NCBI RefSeq assembly: GCF_036169555.1
Contig: NZ_CP108032.1
Span: 6,696,001-6,760,000, forward strand
Reading direction: 5' to 3'
DNA: 64,000 nucleotides
Origin: Streptomyces sp. NBC_00306
GTDB taxonomy: Bacteria; Actinomycetota; Actinomycetes; Streptomycetales; Streptomycetaceae
The notes under the pieces: model-generated
What the model saw: the letters and a program-made list of their open reading frames with translations, nothing else
The model's database searches: none
What the model was told of the DNA's origin: nothing
Shown: positions 31,974 through 40,414 of the stretch, in pieces
Layout of the letters: the number at the start of each line of letters is the position of its first letter
How positions within the stretch are numbered: the stretch's first letter is position 1
Translations under genes and position numbers: made by a program

Positions 31974-33257
31974 TCACGCACGCTTCAGTACGGGGGCCCG
32001 GGATTCCGGGTGATCCGGATCATCGGCCGGGGCGGCGGCGCGCAGTGCCGCCTCGACCCGGCGGTTGCTGGTCATGGTCGCGGTGATGGTGGTCATGGTG
32101 AGGAGGAGGCCGGCGGCGGCGTACAGCGGGGTTCGCACGTCGTAGGCGGTGGCCAGCCAGCCGCCGAGGAAGGCACCGAAGGGGGCGGCGCACATGGCGA
32201 GCATGCGGGAGGTGGAGGCGACCCGGCCCATCAGGTGGGCAGGGACGATCGCCTGTCGGAGGGAGGGCGCGAGCACCATCGTGGCGCCCATGCCCGCTCC
32301 GCAGACGGCGAGTGCGAGGCCGGCGAGATACGGGTTCGGGGCGGTGGCAAGGCCCAGAATGGCGAGTCCCTCGACTGCGGCCGTGCACGTCAACGCGGCG
32401 CCGGTGCCGAGTCGTCGGCCGAGGAAGGAGGCGATGCCTGCGCCGAGCAGACCGCCGGTGGCCTCCGCCGTGAGCAGCAGGCCGAAGCCGAAGGTGTCGA
32501 TGCCGAGACGATCGTGCGCGAAGAGGGCGAGCACGGTCTCCACTGCGAGGAAGGCGATGTTCCCGACCGCCGGACGCAGCGCGAGCCCGAGTAGCAGCTG
32601 ATCCCGGAACACGTACGAGGCGCCGGCCCGCGCCTGCCGCAGCAGCGACTCACGCGCCTGCGGTGCGGGCCGGGGCGTGGCGGGCAGCGTACGGACGAGC
32701 AGCGCGGAGAACAGGAACGACACCGCGTCGGCGAGCAGGGGAACCGCCCGCCCGAGCGCGAGCAGCGCACTGCCCGCCGGCGGCCCCGCGAAACCGGACA
32801 TGGCGGTCTGGGCGCCGCGCAGACGGGAGTTGGCGCGCTCCAGGAGCGCGGGGTCGCGGCGGAGCAGATCCGGCAGGTAGGCCGTGGCGGCCGTATCGAA
32901 GAACAGCCCGCCGAGGCCGAGCAGAAAGGCGACGCCCGCGAGCAGCGGAATGCTCAGCACGTCGAGCACGGCCGCTGCCGCCGGAATCGCGAGCAGCGCC
33001 GCACGCGCCGCGTCCGCGACCCACATCGTGCGCCGACGGTCCCAGCGATCCACCAGCGCACCGCCGAGCACCCCGAAGAGCATCCACGGCAGCGTCCCGG
33101 CGGCCGTGACGGCGGCGAGCGCCATCGGATCCCGCGTCAACGTCAACGCGAGCAGCGGCAGCGCGGCATGCGACACCCCGTCACCGAGCGAGGACACGGT
33201 CTGTGCCGTCCACAGCCGCCCGAAGCCGGTCGGCAACTTCCGAACGTCCGACGTCAC
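31974..33257 (-). CDS. MFS transporter
   Basis: A 427-residue major facilitator with twelve hydrophobic helices. The motif A loop GGALVDRWDRRRTMWVADA lies between helices 2 and 3. The start region reads FGRLWTAQTVSSLGDGVSHA, common to the MFS_3 (enterobactin/macrolide exporter-like) group, so drug or metabolite efflux is most likely. Start is GTG at 33257, overlapping the stop of the upstream ArsR-type gene (GTGA); the two form an operon under a perfect palindrome at 33800-33823. Confidence 0.9.
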   Translation of the reverse strand: MTSDVRKLPTGFGRLWTAQTVSSLGDGVSHAALPLLALTLTRDPMALAAVTAAGTLPWMLFGVLGGALVDRWDRRRTMWVADAARAALLAIPAAAAVLDVLSIPLLAGVAFLLGLGGLFFDTAATAYLPDLLRRDPALLERANSRLRGAQTAMSGFAGPPAGSALLALGRAVPLLADAVSFLFSALLVRTLPATPRPAPQARESLLRQARAGASYVFRDQLLLGLALRPAVGNIAFLAVETVLALFAHDRLGIDTFGFGLLLTAEATGGLLGAGIASFLGRRLGTGAALTCTAAVEGLAILGLATAPNPYLAGLALAVCGAGMGATMVLAPSLRQAIVPAHLMGRVASTSRMLAMCAAPFGAFLGGWLATAYDVRTPLYAAAGLLLTMTTITATMTSNRRVEAALRAAAPADDPDHPESRAPVLKRA

Positions 33258-33793
33258 TTGGCGTCCCCTCCGGTCTGCCGGCGCGGTGCCGGGTGGAACA
33301 GTGCGAAGACGAGTGACGCGTCCGGCAGCGACGGATCGGACAGCTCCCGGTACTCGTCCGCCAGTTCCTCCAGCCGCGCTCCCAGCTCCGCGAACTGCTC
33401 CTCGGTGAGCCGCAGATGCGCCATCCGCACGTGCCGCTCGCCGTCCGCCGCCGACGCCTCCAGGTCCGCCACCGCGTGGCGCATCAGCACATCCGGCCCT
33501 CCTTCGCCCGGATCCGGCAGCGTGACCGACCGCGCGGCCATCGCGTAGTACCGCTCGGTGACCCCCCGCACCTTTCGTGTCCGTACCACCTTCACCAGGC
33601 CGGCCCGCTCCAGCAGCCGCACGTGGTAGCTGGAACTCCCCTTCGCGAGGCCCACTCGCTCGGCGATCTGCGTGATCGTCGCGGGCTCGAAGCGGAGCAC
33701 TGCCATGATCCGGTGGCGCGTGAGATTGGAGACGGCACGCAGCTGCTCGTCAGTGGTGACGTGAAACGTCTCGGGGAGATCATCGGTAGGCAT
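33254..33793 (-). CDS. ArsR-type winged-helix repressor
   Basis: A 179-residue regulator. The helix-turn-helix is ITQIAERVGLAKGSSSYHVR followed by LLERAGLVKVVRTRKVRG, as in the ArsR/HTH_20 family without metal-binding cysteines. A helical C-terminal part follows (LMRHAVADLEASAADGE, LTEEQFAELGARLEELADE), likely for dimerisation. ATG at 33793 is only 6 bases from a 9-bp inverted repeat, so this gene and the co-transcribed MFS exporter are probably self-repressed. Effector unknown; it is likely the exporter's substrate. Confidence 0.88.
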   Translation of the reverse strand: MPTDDLPETFHVTTDEQLRAVSNLTRHRIMAVLRFEPATITQIAERVGLAKGSSSYHVRLLERAGLVKVVRTRKVRGVTERYYAMAARSVTLPDPGEGGPDVLMRHAVADLEASAADGERHVRMAHLRLTEEQFAELGARLEELADEYRELSDPSLPDASLVFALFHPAPRRQTGGDAK

Positions 33794-33799
33794 GCGAGT

Positions 33800-33823
33800 A
33801 ATGGTCAACGACTCTTGACCATT
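33800..33823. promoter_or_regulatory. Perfect palindrome, ArsR/MFS operator
   Basis: AATGGTCAA (33800-33808), 6-base spacer, TTGACCATT (33815-33823). It lies immediately upstream of the ArsR-type start on the minus strand, where it would cover the promoter and block transcription. Confidence 0.65.
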
Positions 33824-33866
33824 GCGCAAGGGGATTCACGAACTGGTCTTTGTCCCGAGTGTGGAG

Positions 33867-33900
33867 AAAGTTGGACCGGAACTCTGCGCAAGTTCTTCCC
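33867..33900 (+). promoter_or_regulatory. Shared sugar-operon motif, copy upstream of the ROK gene
   Basis: AAAGTTGGAC, 6 bases, TCTGCGCAAG, then a TTCTTCC stretch. A second copy with the same spacing lies at 41517-41550 (23 of 34 positions equal), before the GSDH/Ebo operon. In both places a CTAC follows at the same distance (33918 and 41568), possibly part of a -10 region. Likely binding site of the ROK regulator. Confidence 0.6.
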
Positions 33901-33995
33901 ACTTGGGGAAAGCGCTGCTACGTTCCCCTCGAAAGCACGACAAGACGGAGCCGCATCAGGTGCCCCGTGCCGATGGCCAGGGGAGGGAGGGGTTC

Positions 33996-35186
33996 GTGAG
34001 ACGCATGACCGCTCGACCCGCGAACGCGCATCAGGCGCGACTCCTCAAGCTGCTGCGCGACGGGGGCCCCAACTCCCGTGCGCAGCTCGGCGACCAGGTC
34101 GATCTCTCCCGGTCCAAGCTCGCCGTCGAGGTCGACCGGCTGCTGGAGACCGGACTGGTGGTCGCCGACGGACTCGCCGCCTCGCGCGGCGGCCGGCGTT
34201 CCCACAACATCCGGCTCGCGCCCGAACTGCGCTTTCTCGGTGTGGACATCGGCGCCACGTCCATCGACGTGGCCGTCACCAACGCCGAACTGGAAGTGCT
34301 CGGACACCTCAACCACCCGATGGACGTCCGCGAGGGTCCGGTCGCCGTCTTCGAGCAGGTGCTGTCGATGGCCGCCAAGCTGCGGGCAACCGGCCTCGCC
34401 GAGGGCTTCGACGGCGCGGGCATCGGTGTGCCGGGTCCGGTCCGCTTCCCCGAGGGCGTGCCGGTCGCACCGCCGATCATGCCCGGCTGGGACGGATTCC
34501 CGGTCCGCGAGGCGCTCAGCCAGGACCTCGGCTGCCCGGTCATGGTCGACAACGACGTGAATCTCATGGCGATGGGGGAGCAGCACGCGGGCGTCGCGCG
34601 CTCCGTCGTGGACTTCCTCTGCATCAAGATCGGCACCGGTATCGGCTGCGGCATCGTCGTCGGCGGAGAGGTCTACCGCGGTACGACGGGCAGCGCGGGC
34701 GACATCGGCCACATCCAGGTCGAGCCCGACGGCCGCCCCTGCGCCTGCGGTAACAAGGGCTGCCTGGAGGCCCACTTCAGTGGTGCCGCACTGGCCGGGG
34801 ACGCCGAGGAAGCGGCCCGCAGCGGCCGCTCCGAAGAACTCGCCGCACGGCTGGAGACGGCTGGTCGGCTCACCGCCGTCGATGTCGCGGCCGCGGCGGC
34901 CGCCGGTGACACCACCTCGATCGAGCTGATCCGAGAGGGAGGCAACCGCGTCGGCCAGGTCATCGCCGGGCTCGTCAGCTTCTTCAATCCGGGTCTCGTG
35001 GTGATCGGCGGCGGGGTGACCGGACTCGGTCACACGCTGCTGGCCAGCGTCCGGACCCAGGTCTACCGCCAGTCGCTGCCCCTGGCCACCGGGAACCTGC
35101 CCATTGTGCTGGGCGAGTTGGGGCCGACCGCCGGAGTGATCGGCGCGGCCCGGCTCATCAGCGACCACCTCTTCTCACCGGCCTGA
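33996..35186 (+). CDS. ROK-family transcriptional regulator
   Basis: A 396-residue ROK repressor. The N-terminal winged helix (about 12-75) reads LLKLLRDGGPNSRAQLGDQV, then LSRSKLAVEVDRLLETGLV. The sugar-kinase-like ROK domain follows: LGVDIGATSIDVAVTN, GIGVPGPVRF, MVDNDVNLMAMGE and IKIGTGIGCGIVVGG. The zinc site is CACGNKGCLEAH. Start GTG at 33996 has GGGAGGGAGG close upstream. It very likely senses a sugar or sugar phosphate and controls its own gene and the operon at 41.7 kb through the shared motif. It may also control the adjacent importer. Confidence 0.92.
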   Translation: MRRMTARPANAHQARLLKLLRDGGPNSRAQLGDQVDLSRSKLAVEVDRLLETGLVVADGLAASRGGRRSHNIRLAPELRFLGVDIGATSIDVAVTNAELEVLGHLNHPMDVREGPVAVFEQVLSMAAKLRATGLAEGFDGAGIGVPGPVRFPEGVPVAPPIMPGWDGFPVREALSQDLGCPVMVDNDVNLMAMGEQHAGVARSVVDFLCIKIGTGIGCGIVVGGEVYRGTTGSAGDIGHIQVEPDGRPCACGNKGCLEAHFSGAALAGDAEEAARSGRSEELAARLETAGRLTAVDVAAAAAAGDTTSIELIREGGNRVGQVIAGLVSFFNPGLVVIGGGVTGLGHTLLASVRTQVYRQSLPLATGNLPIVLGELGPTAGVIGAARLISDHLFSPA

Positions 35187-35193
35187 CCCCCGG

Positions 35194-35212
35194 GCCGGCC
35201 GCCCGGGCCGGC
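35194..35212. terminator. Short GC hairpin after the ROK gene
   Basis: Seven-bp stem GCCGGCC/GGCCGGC with a 5-base loop, 8 bases after the ROK stop. Modest but well placed. Confidence 0.4.
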
Positions 35213-35483
35213 GCCTCACGCAACCAGCACGACGGCACCACGAGCACTGCCAGGCACCGCGATACCACGAGCCTCACCGGAACCACTGCCACCGTCAGCA
35301 CCACGGCACCACAGTCACCACCGGCACGTTCAGCAACACCGCACCGCCGGCACCACGGCACCACCAGCTCTGCCGCACCACCAGCCCCACGGCACCACCA
35401 GCTCTCTCGCTCCACCCGCCCTGCCGCACCCACGCACCACGGACTGCCCGACTCACCGGCCGCACCCGCCGAGGGGATTTGTC
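35213..35483. repeat. Degenerate ggcaccac-type repeats upstream of the ABC operon
   Basis: About 270 bases with many imperfect copies of gGCACCAC(c/g)AG and CACCA steps on one strand, low in G. No gene is visible. It forms the leader or promoter region of the sugar importer operon; the C/A-rich strand bias is unlike the surrounding DNA. Confidence 0.5.
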
Positions 35484-37007
35484 ATGGCACCAGAATCACC
35501 CCTGCTCACCATGTCCGGAATCACCAAGTCGTTCCCGGGCGTCCGCGCACTCGACGGCGTCGACCTGGAGGTCCAGGCCGGCGAAGTGCAGTGCCTGCTC
35601 GGCCAGAACGGCGCGGGCAAGTCCACCCTGATCAAGGTCCTCGCCGGAGTCCACCAGCCCGACGGCGGCACCATCACCTGGCAGGGCGAGACCGTCTCGC
35701 TGAAGTCGCCCATCGCGGCCATGCGGCTCGGCATCGCCACCATCTACCAGGAACTCGACCTGGTGGAGGGCCTGTCGGTCGCCGAGAACGTCTTCCTGGG
35801 CCATGAGCCCACCGCGGCCGGCTTCGTCGTACGCGGCGGCGAGGCCCGCGCGTCGGCGAGCAGGCTCCTCAAGCGTCTCGGACACCCGGAGATCGACCCC
35901 GGCCGCCTCGTCGGCGACCTCTCAGCCGCCCAGCAGCAGATCGTGTCCATGGCCCGCGCGCTCTCCCACGACGTACGGCTGATCGTGATGGACGAGCCGT
36001 CCGCGGCGCTCGACCCCGACGAGGTCGCCAACCTGTTCCGTATCGTCGGCGACCTCACCGCCGAGGGCGTCGCGGTCGTCTACATCTCCCACCGCCTCGA
36101 GGAGATCCGCACCATCGGCGACCGGGTCACCGTCCTCAAGGACGGTCGCGCGGTCGCGGTCGGACTGCCGGCGAAGACCACGCCGACCCGCGAGGTCGTC
36201 GCGCTGATGACCGGACGGAACGTCGAGTACGTGTTCCCCGAGCGCCCCGATCCGGTCGCGGCCGACAGCCGGCCGCCCGTGCTGCGGGTCGAAGGTCTCA
36301 CCAGGAAAGGGGAGTTCGCGCCCGTCGACCTCGAACTGCGGCCGGGCGAGATCGTCGGGCTCGCCGGTCTGGTCGGCTCGGGACGTTCCGAGATCCTGGA
36401 GACGATCTACGGCGCCCGCAGGCCCACCGCCGGACGCGTCGTCGTCGACGGGACCCCGCTGCGCACCGGCAGCGTCCGCTCCGCGGTGCGCGCCGGCATC
36501 GGGCTCGCACCCGAGGAGCGCAAGGCACAGGCGCTGCTGATGCTCGAATCGGTCACCCGCAATGTGTCGGTCTCCACGCTCTCCCGCTTCTCCCGCGGCG
36601 GCTGGCTCGACGGCCGTGCCGAGCGGGCCGCGGCGCAGCAGGCGACCAGGGAACTCTCCCTGCGCCCGGACAACCCCGACGCCCGTATCCGAACGCTCTC
36701 CGGCGGCAACCAGCAGAAGGCCGTGCTCGCGCGCTGGCTGCTGCGCGGCTGCAAGGTCCTGCTGCTGGACGAGCCGACCCGAGGCGTGGACGTCGGCGCA
36801 CGCGCCGAGCTCTACGCCGTGATCCGGCGGCTGGCCGACGAAGGCCTCGCCGTACTACTCGTCTCCAGCGAAGTCCCCGAAGTCCTGGGCCTCGCCGACC
36901 GGGTGCTCGTCCTGCGCGAGGGCAGCGTCGTGCACACGGCCGACGCCCGGGAGCTGGACGAGCACCGCGTACTCGACCTTGTGATGGAAGGGAGCCCGAC
37001 GGCATGA
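35484..37007 (+). CDS. Sugar ABC importer, double ATP-binding subunit
   Basis: A 507-residue RbsA/XylG-type ATPase with two nucleotide-binding domains. Domain 1 (about 5-240) has Walker A GQNGAGKSTLIKVLAG, Walker B LIVMDEPSAALD, and a variant signature LSAAQQQ. Domain 2 (about 270-500) has a degenerate Walker A (GLVGSGRSEILE), signature LSGGNQQKAVLARWLL and Walker B VLLLDEPTRGVD. It energises uptake of a monosaccharide or cyclitol through the permease encoded next. It is the first gene of a five-gene operon; the next gene overlaps it by 4 bases. Confidence 0.94.
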   Translation: MAPESPLLTMSGITKSFPGVRALDGVDLEVQAGEVQCLLGQNGAGKSTLIKVLAGVHQPDGGTITWQGETVSLKSPIAAMRLGIATIYQELDLVEGLSVAENVFLGHEPTAAGFVVRGGEARASASRLLKRLGHPEIDPGRLVGDLSAAQQQIVSMARALSHDVRLIVMDEPSAALDPDEVANLFRIVGDLTAEGVAVVYISHRLEEIRTIGDRVTVLKDGRAVAVGLPAKTTPTREVVALMTGRNVEYVFPERPDPVAADSRPPVLRVEGLTRKGEFAPVDLELRPGEIVGLAGLVGSGRSEILETIYGARRPTAGRVVVDGTPLRTGSVRSAVRAGIGLAPEERKAQALLMLESVTRNVSVSTLSRFSRGGWLDGRAERAAAQQATRELSLRPDNPDARIRTLSGGNQQKAVLARWLLRGCKVLLLDEPTRGVDVGARAELYAVIRRLADEGLAVLLVSSEVPEVLGLADRVLVLREGSVVHTADARELDEHRVLDLVMEGSPTA

Positions 37008-38035
37008 CGCAGCCAGCCACCCCTGCGCAGCAGGACGCGCCGCCACCCACTGCCAAGACAGCACCGGACACCGGGGGCCGGCGACCGCTCGGACTGCGCG
37101 CCGATGTCCGCAACCTCTCTCTGCTCGGTGTGCTGGCCGTGCTGATCCTGGTCGGCGGCATCACCAAGCCCGATCAGTTCCTCGCCGTCAGCAACCTCCA
37201 ACTCGTCCTCACCCAGGCGTCCGTCATCGGTGTCGTCACCGTCGGTATGACGTTCGTGATCATCAGCGGCGGCATCGACCTGTCGGTCGGCGCGATCGTG
37301 GCGCTGGCATCGGTGTGGGCGACCACCCTGGCCACCCAGGAGTACGGCTTCGCCGGCATCCTGTTCACCGCCGTGATCGTGGGCGTCGCCTGCGGACTGG
37401 TGAACGGGGTACTGATCGCCTACGGGCGGATGGTTCCCTTCATCGCCACTTTGGCCATGCTCGCCTCGGCCCGCGGACTCGCTCTGCAGATCACCGACGG
37501 CAACACCCAGATCGTCACGGTGAACTCGGTGCTCGACCTCGGCGTGAAGGACGCGTACGTCCTCGGCATCCCGCCGCTGGTGCTCGTGTTCGCCGCGGTC
37601 ACGGTCGTCGGCTGGCTGGTGCTGAACCGTACGACGTTCGGACGCCGCAGTGTCGCCGTCGGCGGCAACGCGGAAGCCGCCCGGCTCGCCGGCATCGACG
37701 TCCGCAGGCAGCGGCTCTACCTCTACCTGCTCTCCGGCCTGTGCTGCGGCATCGCGGCCTTCATGCTGATCGTCCTCGCCGGCTCCGGTCAGAACACCAA
37801 CGGCAACCTCTACGAGCTCGACGCCATCGCCGCCGCGATCATCGGCGGCACCCTGCTGAGCGGAGGCCGCGGCACCATCGTCGGCTCCGTCCTCGGTGTC
37901 CTCGTCTTCACCACCATCACCAATATCTTCGCCCTCAACAACCTGGAGACCGCCGTCCAGCAGATCGCCAAGGGCGCGATCATCGTCGCGGCCGTCCTGG
38001 TGCAGCACCGCACCCTGCGCGGCGGGGACGCCTGA
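37004..38035 (+). CDS. Sugar ABC importer, permease subunit
   Basis: A 343-residue RbsC-type permease with about ten membrane segments. Family landmarks are VGMTFVIISGGIDLSVGAIV (the conserved GGIDLSVG), NGVLIAYGRMVPFIATLAML, GNAEAARLAGIDVRRQRLYL, and ALNNLETAVQQIAKGAIIV at the end. It has a soluble N-terminal tail of about 30 residues rich in Pro and Gln. It forms the channel with the double ATPase. The start overlaps the ATPase stop (ATGA). Confidence 0.94.
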   Translation: MTQPATPAQQDAPPPTAKTAPDTGGRRPLGLRADVRNLSLLGVLAVLILVGGITKPDQFLAVSNLQLVLTQASVIGVVTVGMTFVIISGGIDLSVGAIVALASVWATTLATQEYGFAGILFTAVIVGVACGLVNGVLIAYGRMVPFIATLAMLASARGLALQITDGNTQIVTVNSVLDLGVKDAYVLGIPPLVLVFAAVTVVGWLVLNRTTFGRRSVAVGGNAEAARLAGIDVRRQRLYLYLLSGLCCGIAAFMLIVLAGSGQNTNGNLYELDAIAAAIIGGTLLSGGRGTIVGSVLGVLVFTTITNIFALNNLETAVQQIAKGAIIVAAVLVQHRTLRGGDA

Positions 38036-38109
38036 CCACCAGGCCGTCCACGCCACCCCCGTCCCCCATCCCCCATCTGTCGCACCGCCCAGCGAAGGGT
38101 TGATCCGCC

Positions 38110-39156
38110 ATGCCAGAAATCCCCGTACCCAGCCGCAGAGGACTCCTCTTCGGCACCGCCGCCATCGGCGCCGGTGCGTTGCTGACCGCCTGCACCAGCA
38201 ACGAGCCCGAATCGAAGGGCGAGGCCACCAACAACGCGCCGGTGGCCGACGACAAGCCCGGCAAGGCCGTCACCATCGGCTTCGCCGGACCGCAGGCCGA
38301 CCACGGCTGGCTGAACGCGATCAACCAGAACGCCAGGTCACGGGCGAAGAAGTACTCCGACGTGACACTCGACATCACTGAGGGCTCCAACGACACGGCC
38401 ACCCAGATCGGCCAGATCCAGACGCTGATCAACAAGAAGGTCGACGTGCTCGTCGTCCTCCCGGCCGACGGAAAGGCCCTGACCCAGGTCGGCCTCCAGG
38501 CCATGAAGGCGGGCATCCCCGTCATCAACCTGGACCGCATCTTCGCCTCCCCGCAGGCCTACCGCTGCTGGATCGGCGGCGACAACTACGGCATGGGCCT
38601 CAACGCCGGCCGGTACATCGGCGAGCAGCTCAAGAACAAGCCCAACGCCAAGGTCATCGAGCTGGCGGGCATCGACAACCTCGAGCTCACCAAGCAGCGC
38701 ACCCAGGGCTTCGACGACGCGCTCAAGAACTACCCCAACATCAAGAAGGTGGCCCGTCAGGCCGCCGACTTCACCGTCGAGTCCGGCCAGGCCAAGATGG
38801 CCCAACTCCTCCAGGCCCAGAGCCAGTTCGACGCGCTGTGGAACCACGACGACGACCAGGGCGTGGGGGCGCTGCGCGCCATCGCGCAGGCAGGCCGCGA
38901 CGACTTCCTGATGGTCGGCGGCGCCGGCGCCAAGTCGGCGATGGACGCCATCAAGGCCGACAACAGCGTGCTGAAGGCCACCGTGCTCTACCCGCCGACG
39001 ATGGCCGCCTCCGCCATCGACATCGCCCGCGCCCTCGGACAGGCCAAGGGTGTCAGCGGCCTCGCCGAACTCGAGATTCCCGCCTCGCTCACCCTGTACT
39101 CGGCCGTCGTCACCAAGGAGAACGTCGACCAGTACCTGCCCACCGGCTTCAGCTGA
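38110..39156 (+). CDS. Sugar-binding lipoprotein of the ABC importer
   Basis: A 348-residue solute-binding protein. It has a twin-arginine-like signal (PSRRGLLFGTAAIGAGALL) ending in a lipobox LLTAC, with the lipidated Cys at residue 28. The mature part is a type I periplasmic-binding fold as in ribose- and inositol-binding proteins (VTIGFAGPQADHGWLNAINQ, VDVLVVLPADGKALTQVG, IPVINLDRIF, LWNHDDDQGVGALRAIAQAG). An unusual NHDDDQG replaces the common N-D-x-x-A block, but the fold is clear. Substrate not predictable beyond a small polyol or sugar. Confidence 0.92.
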   Translation: MPEIPVPSRRGLLFGTAAIGAGALLTACTSNEPESKGEATNNAPVADDKPGKAVTIGFAGPQADHGWLNAINQNARSRAKKYSDVTLDITEGSNDTATQIGQIQTLINKKVDVLVVLPADGKALTQVGLQAMKAGIPVINLDRIFASPQAYRCWIGGDNYGMGLNAGRYIGEQLKNKPNAKVIELAGIDNLELTKQRTQGFDDALKNYPNIKKVARQAADFTVESGQAKMAQLLQAQSQFDALWNHDDDQGVGALRAIAQAGRDDFLMVGGAGAKSAMDAIKADNSVLKATVLYPPTMAASAIDIARALGQAKGVSGLAELEIPASLTLYSAVVTKENVDQYLPTGFS

Positions 39157-39202
39157 CCGGCGCGCCCGCCCCCACCGAGCAGACCGACGAGGAGGAATCC
39201 GT

Positions 39203-40405
39203 ATGGAACAGAGGGACAGTGGAGCCGCGCCGCCGACACTCGGCGTCGGCATGGTCGGATACGCGTTCATGGGCGCCGCCCACTCCCAGGGGTGGCGCAC
39301 CGTGGGACGGGTCTTCGACCTGCCGATGCGGCCCGTCCTCGCCGCGATAGCCGGCCGCGACCCGTCTGCGGTGCGCGCCGCGGCGGACCGGCACGGCTGG
39401 GCCGCGGCGGAGACCGACTGGCGCCACCTCATCACCCGGGACGACGTACAGCTCGTCGACGTCTGCACCCCGGGTGACAGCCATGCGGAGATCGCCATCG
39501 CGGCCCTGGAGGCGGGCAAGCACGTCCTGTGCGAGAAGCCGCTCGCGAACTCGGTCGCGGAGGCCGAGGCGATGACGGCGGCGGCCGAACGCGCCCGTGC
39601 GCGAGGCCAGGTGGCGATGGTCGGCTTCAACTACCGGCGGGTGCCGGCCATCGCCTATGCCCGGAAGCTGATCGGGGAGGGGCGCCTCGGCACCCTCCGC
39701 CATCTGCGCTTCACCTATCTGCAGGACTGGCTCGTCGACCCGGAGTTCCCGCTGACCTGGCGGCTCCAGCGCGAGCACGCGGGCTCCGGGGCGCTCGGCG
39801 ATCTGGGGGCGCACATCGTCGACCTCGCCCAGTATCTGGCGGGGGAGCCCCTCGTCGGGGTGTCGGCCCTCTCGGAGACCTTCGTACGGGAGCGTCCGCT
39901 GCTTGCCGGGGCGTCGACGGGGCTGTCCGCAGCGGGCGGCGCCGAGCGGGGTCCGGTCACGGTCGACGACGCGGCCCTGTTCACCGGGCGGCTGGCGTCG
40001 GGCGCGCTCGCCTCCTTCGAGGCCACCCGGATGGCATCGGGCCGCAAGAACGCTCTGCGGCTGGAGATCAACGGCGAGCTCGGAGCGATCGCGTTCGATC
40101 TGGAGCGGCTCAACGAGCTCTCCTTCCACGACAACACCGAGCCCGCGGCCACCGCGGGGTTCCGCCGGATCCTGGTGACCGAGTCGGAGCATCCGTATCT
40201 CGAGGCGTGGTGGCCGCCGGGTCACGCGCTCGGCTACGAGCACACCTTCACCCACCAGGCGCGCGACCTGGTCGAGGCCATCGCCACGGGCCGTCAGCCC
40301 GCACCGTCGTTCGCGGACGGGCTCCAGGTGCAGCGGGTACTCGCCGCGGTGGAGGAGAGCGCCGAGAAGAACGCCGTCTACACCCCCGTACAGGCGCACG
40401 ATTAG
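39203..40405 (+). CDS. Gfo/Idh/MocA-family sugar dehydrogenase
   Basis: A 400-residue NAD(P)-dependent oxidoreductase. The Rossmann start is LGVGMVGYAFMGAAHSQGW, the conserved catalytic Lys is in HVLCEKPLANSVAEAEAM, and GFNYRRVPAIAYARKLI and GALGDLGAHIVDLAQYLAGE are family blocks. Such enzymes oxidise inositol or the C3 hydroxyl of glycosides (as in ThuB); here a ThuA domain is encoded in the next operon, so C3 oxidation is plausible. ATG at 39203 has GGAGGAA upstream. It lies 46 bases after the binding-protein gene and 9 bases before the isomerase gene. Confidence 0.92.
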   Translation: MEQRDSGAAPPTLGVGMVGYAFMGAAHSQGWRTVGRVFDLPMRPVLAAIAGRDPSAVRAAADRHGWAAAETDWRHLITRDDVQLVDVCTPGDSHAEIAIAALEAGKHVLCEKPLANSVAEAEAMTAAAERARARGQVAMVGFNYRRVPAIAYARKLIGEGRLGTLRHLRFTYLQDWLVDPEFPLTWRLQREHAGSGALGDLGAHIVDLAQYLAGEPLVGVSALSETFVRERPLLAGASTGLSAAGGAERGPVTVDDAALFTGRLASGALASFEATRMASGRKNALRLEINGELGAIAFDLERLNELSFHDNTEPAATAGFRRILVTESEHPYLEAWWPPGHALGYEHTFTHQARDLVEAIATGRQPAPSFADGLQVQRVLAAVEESAEKNAVYTPVQAHD

Positions 40406-40414
40406 GAGGCCTCC

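Noticed and set aside
35213..35483. ggcaccac-type repeats as a CRISPR or regulatory array
   Set aside because: Copies are imperfect, unevenly spaced and of low-complexity C/A type; no fixed spacers and no cas genes.
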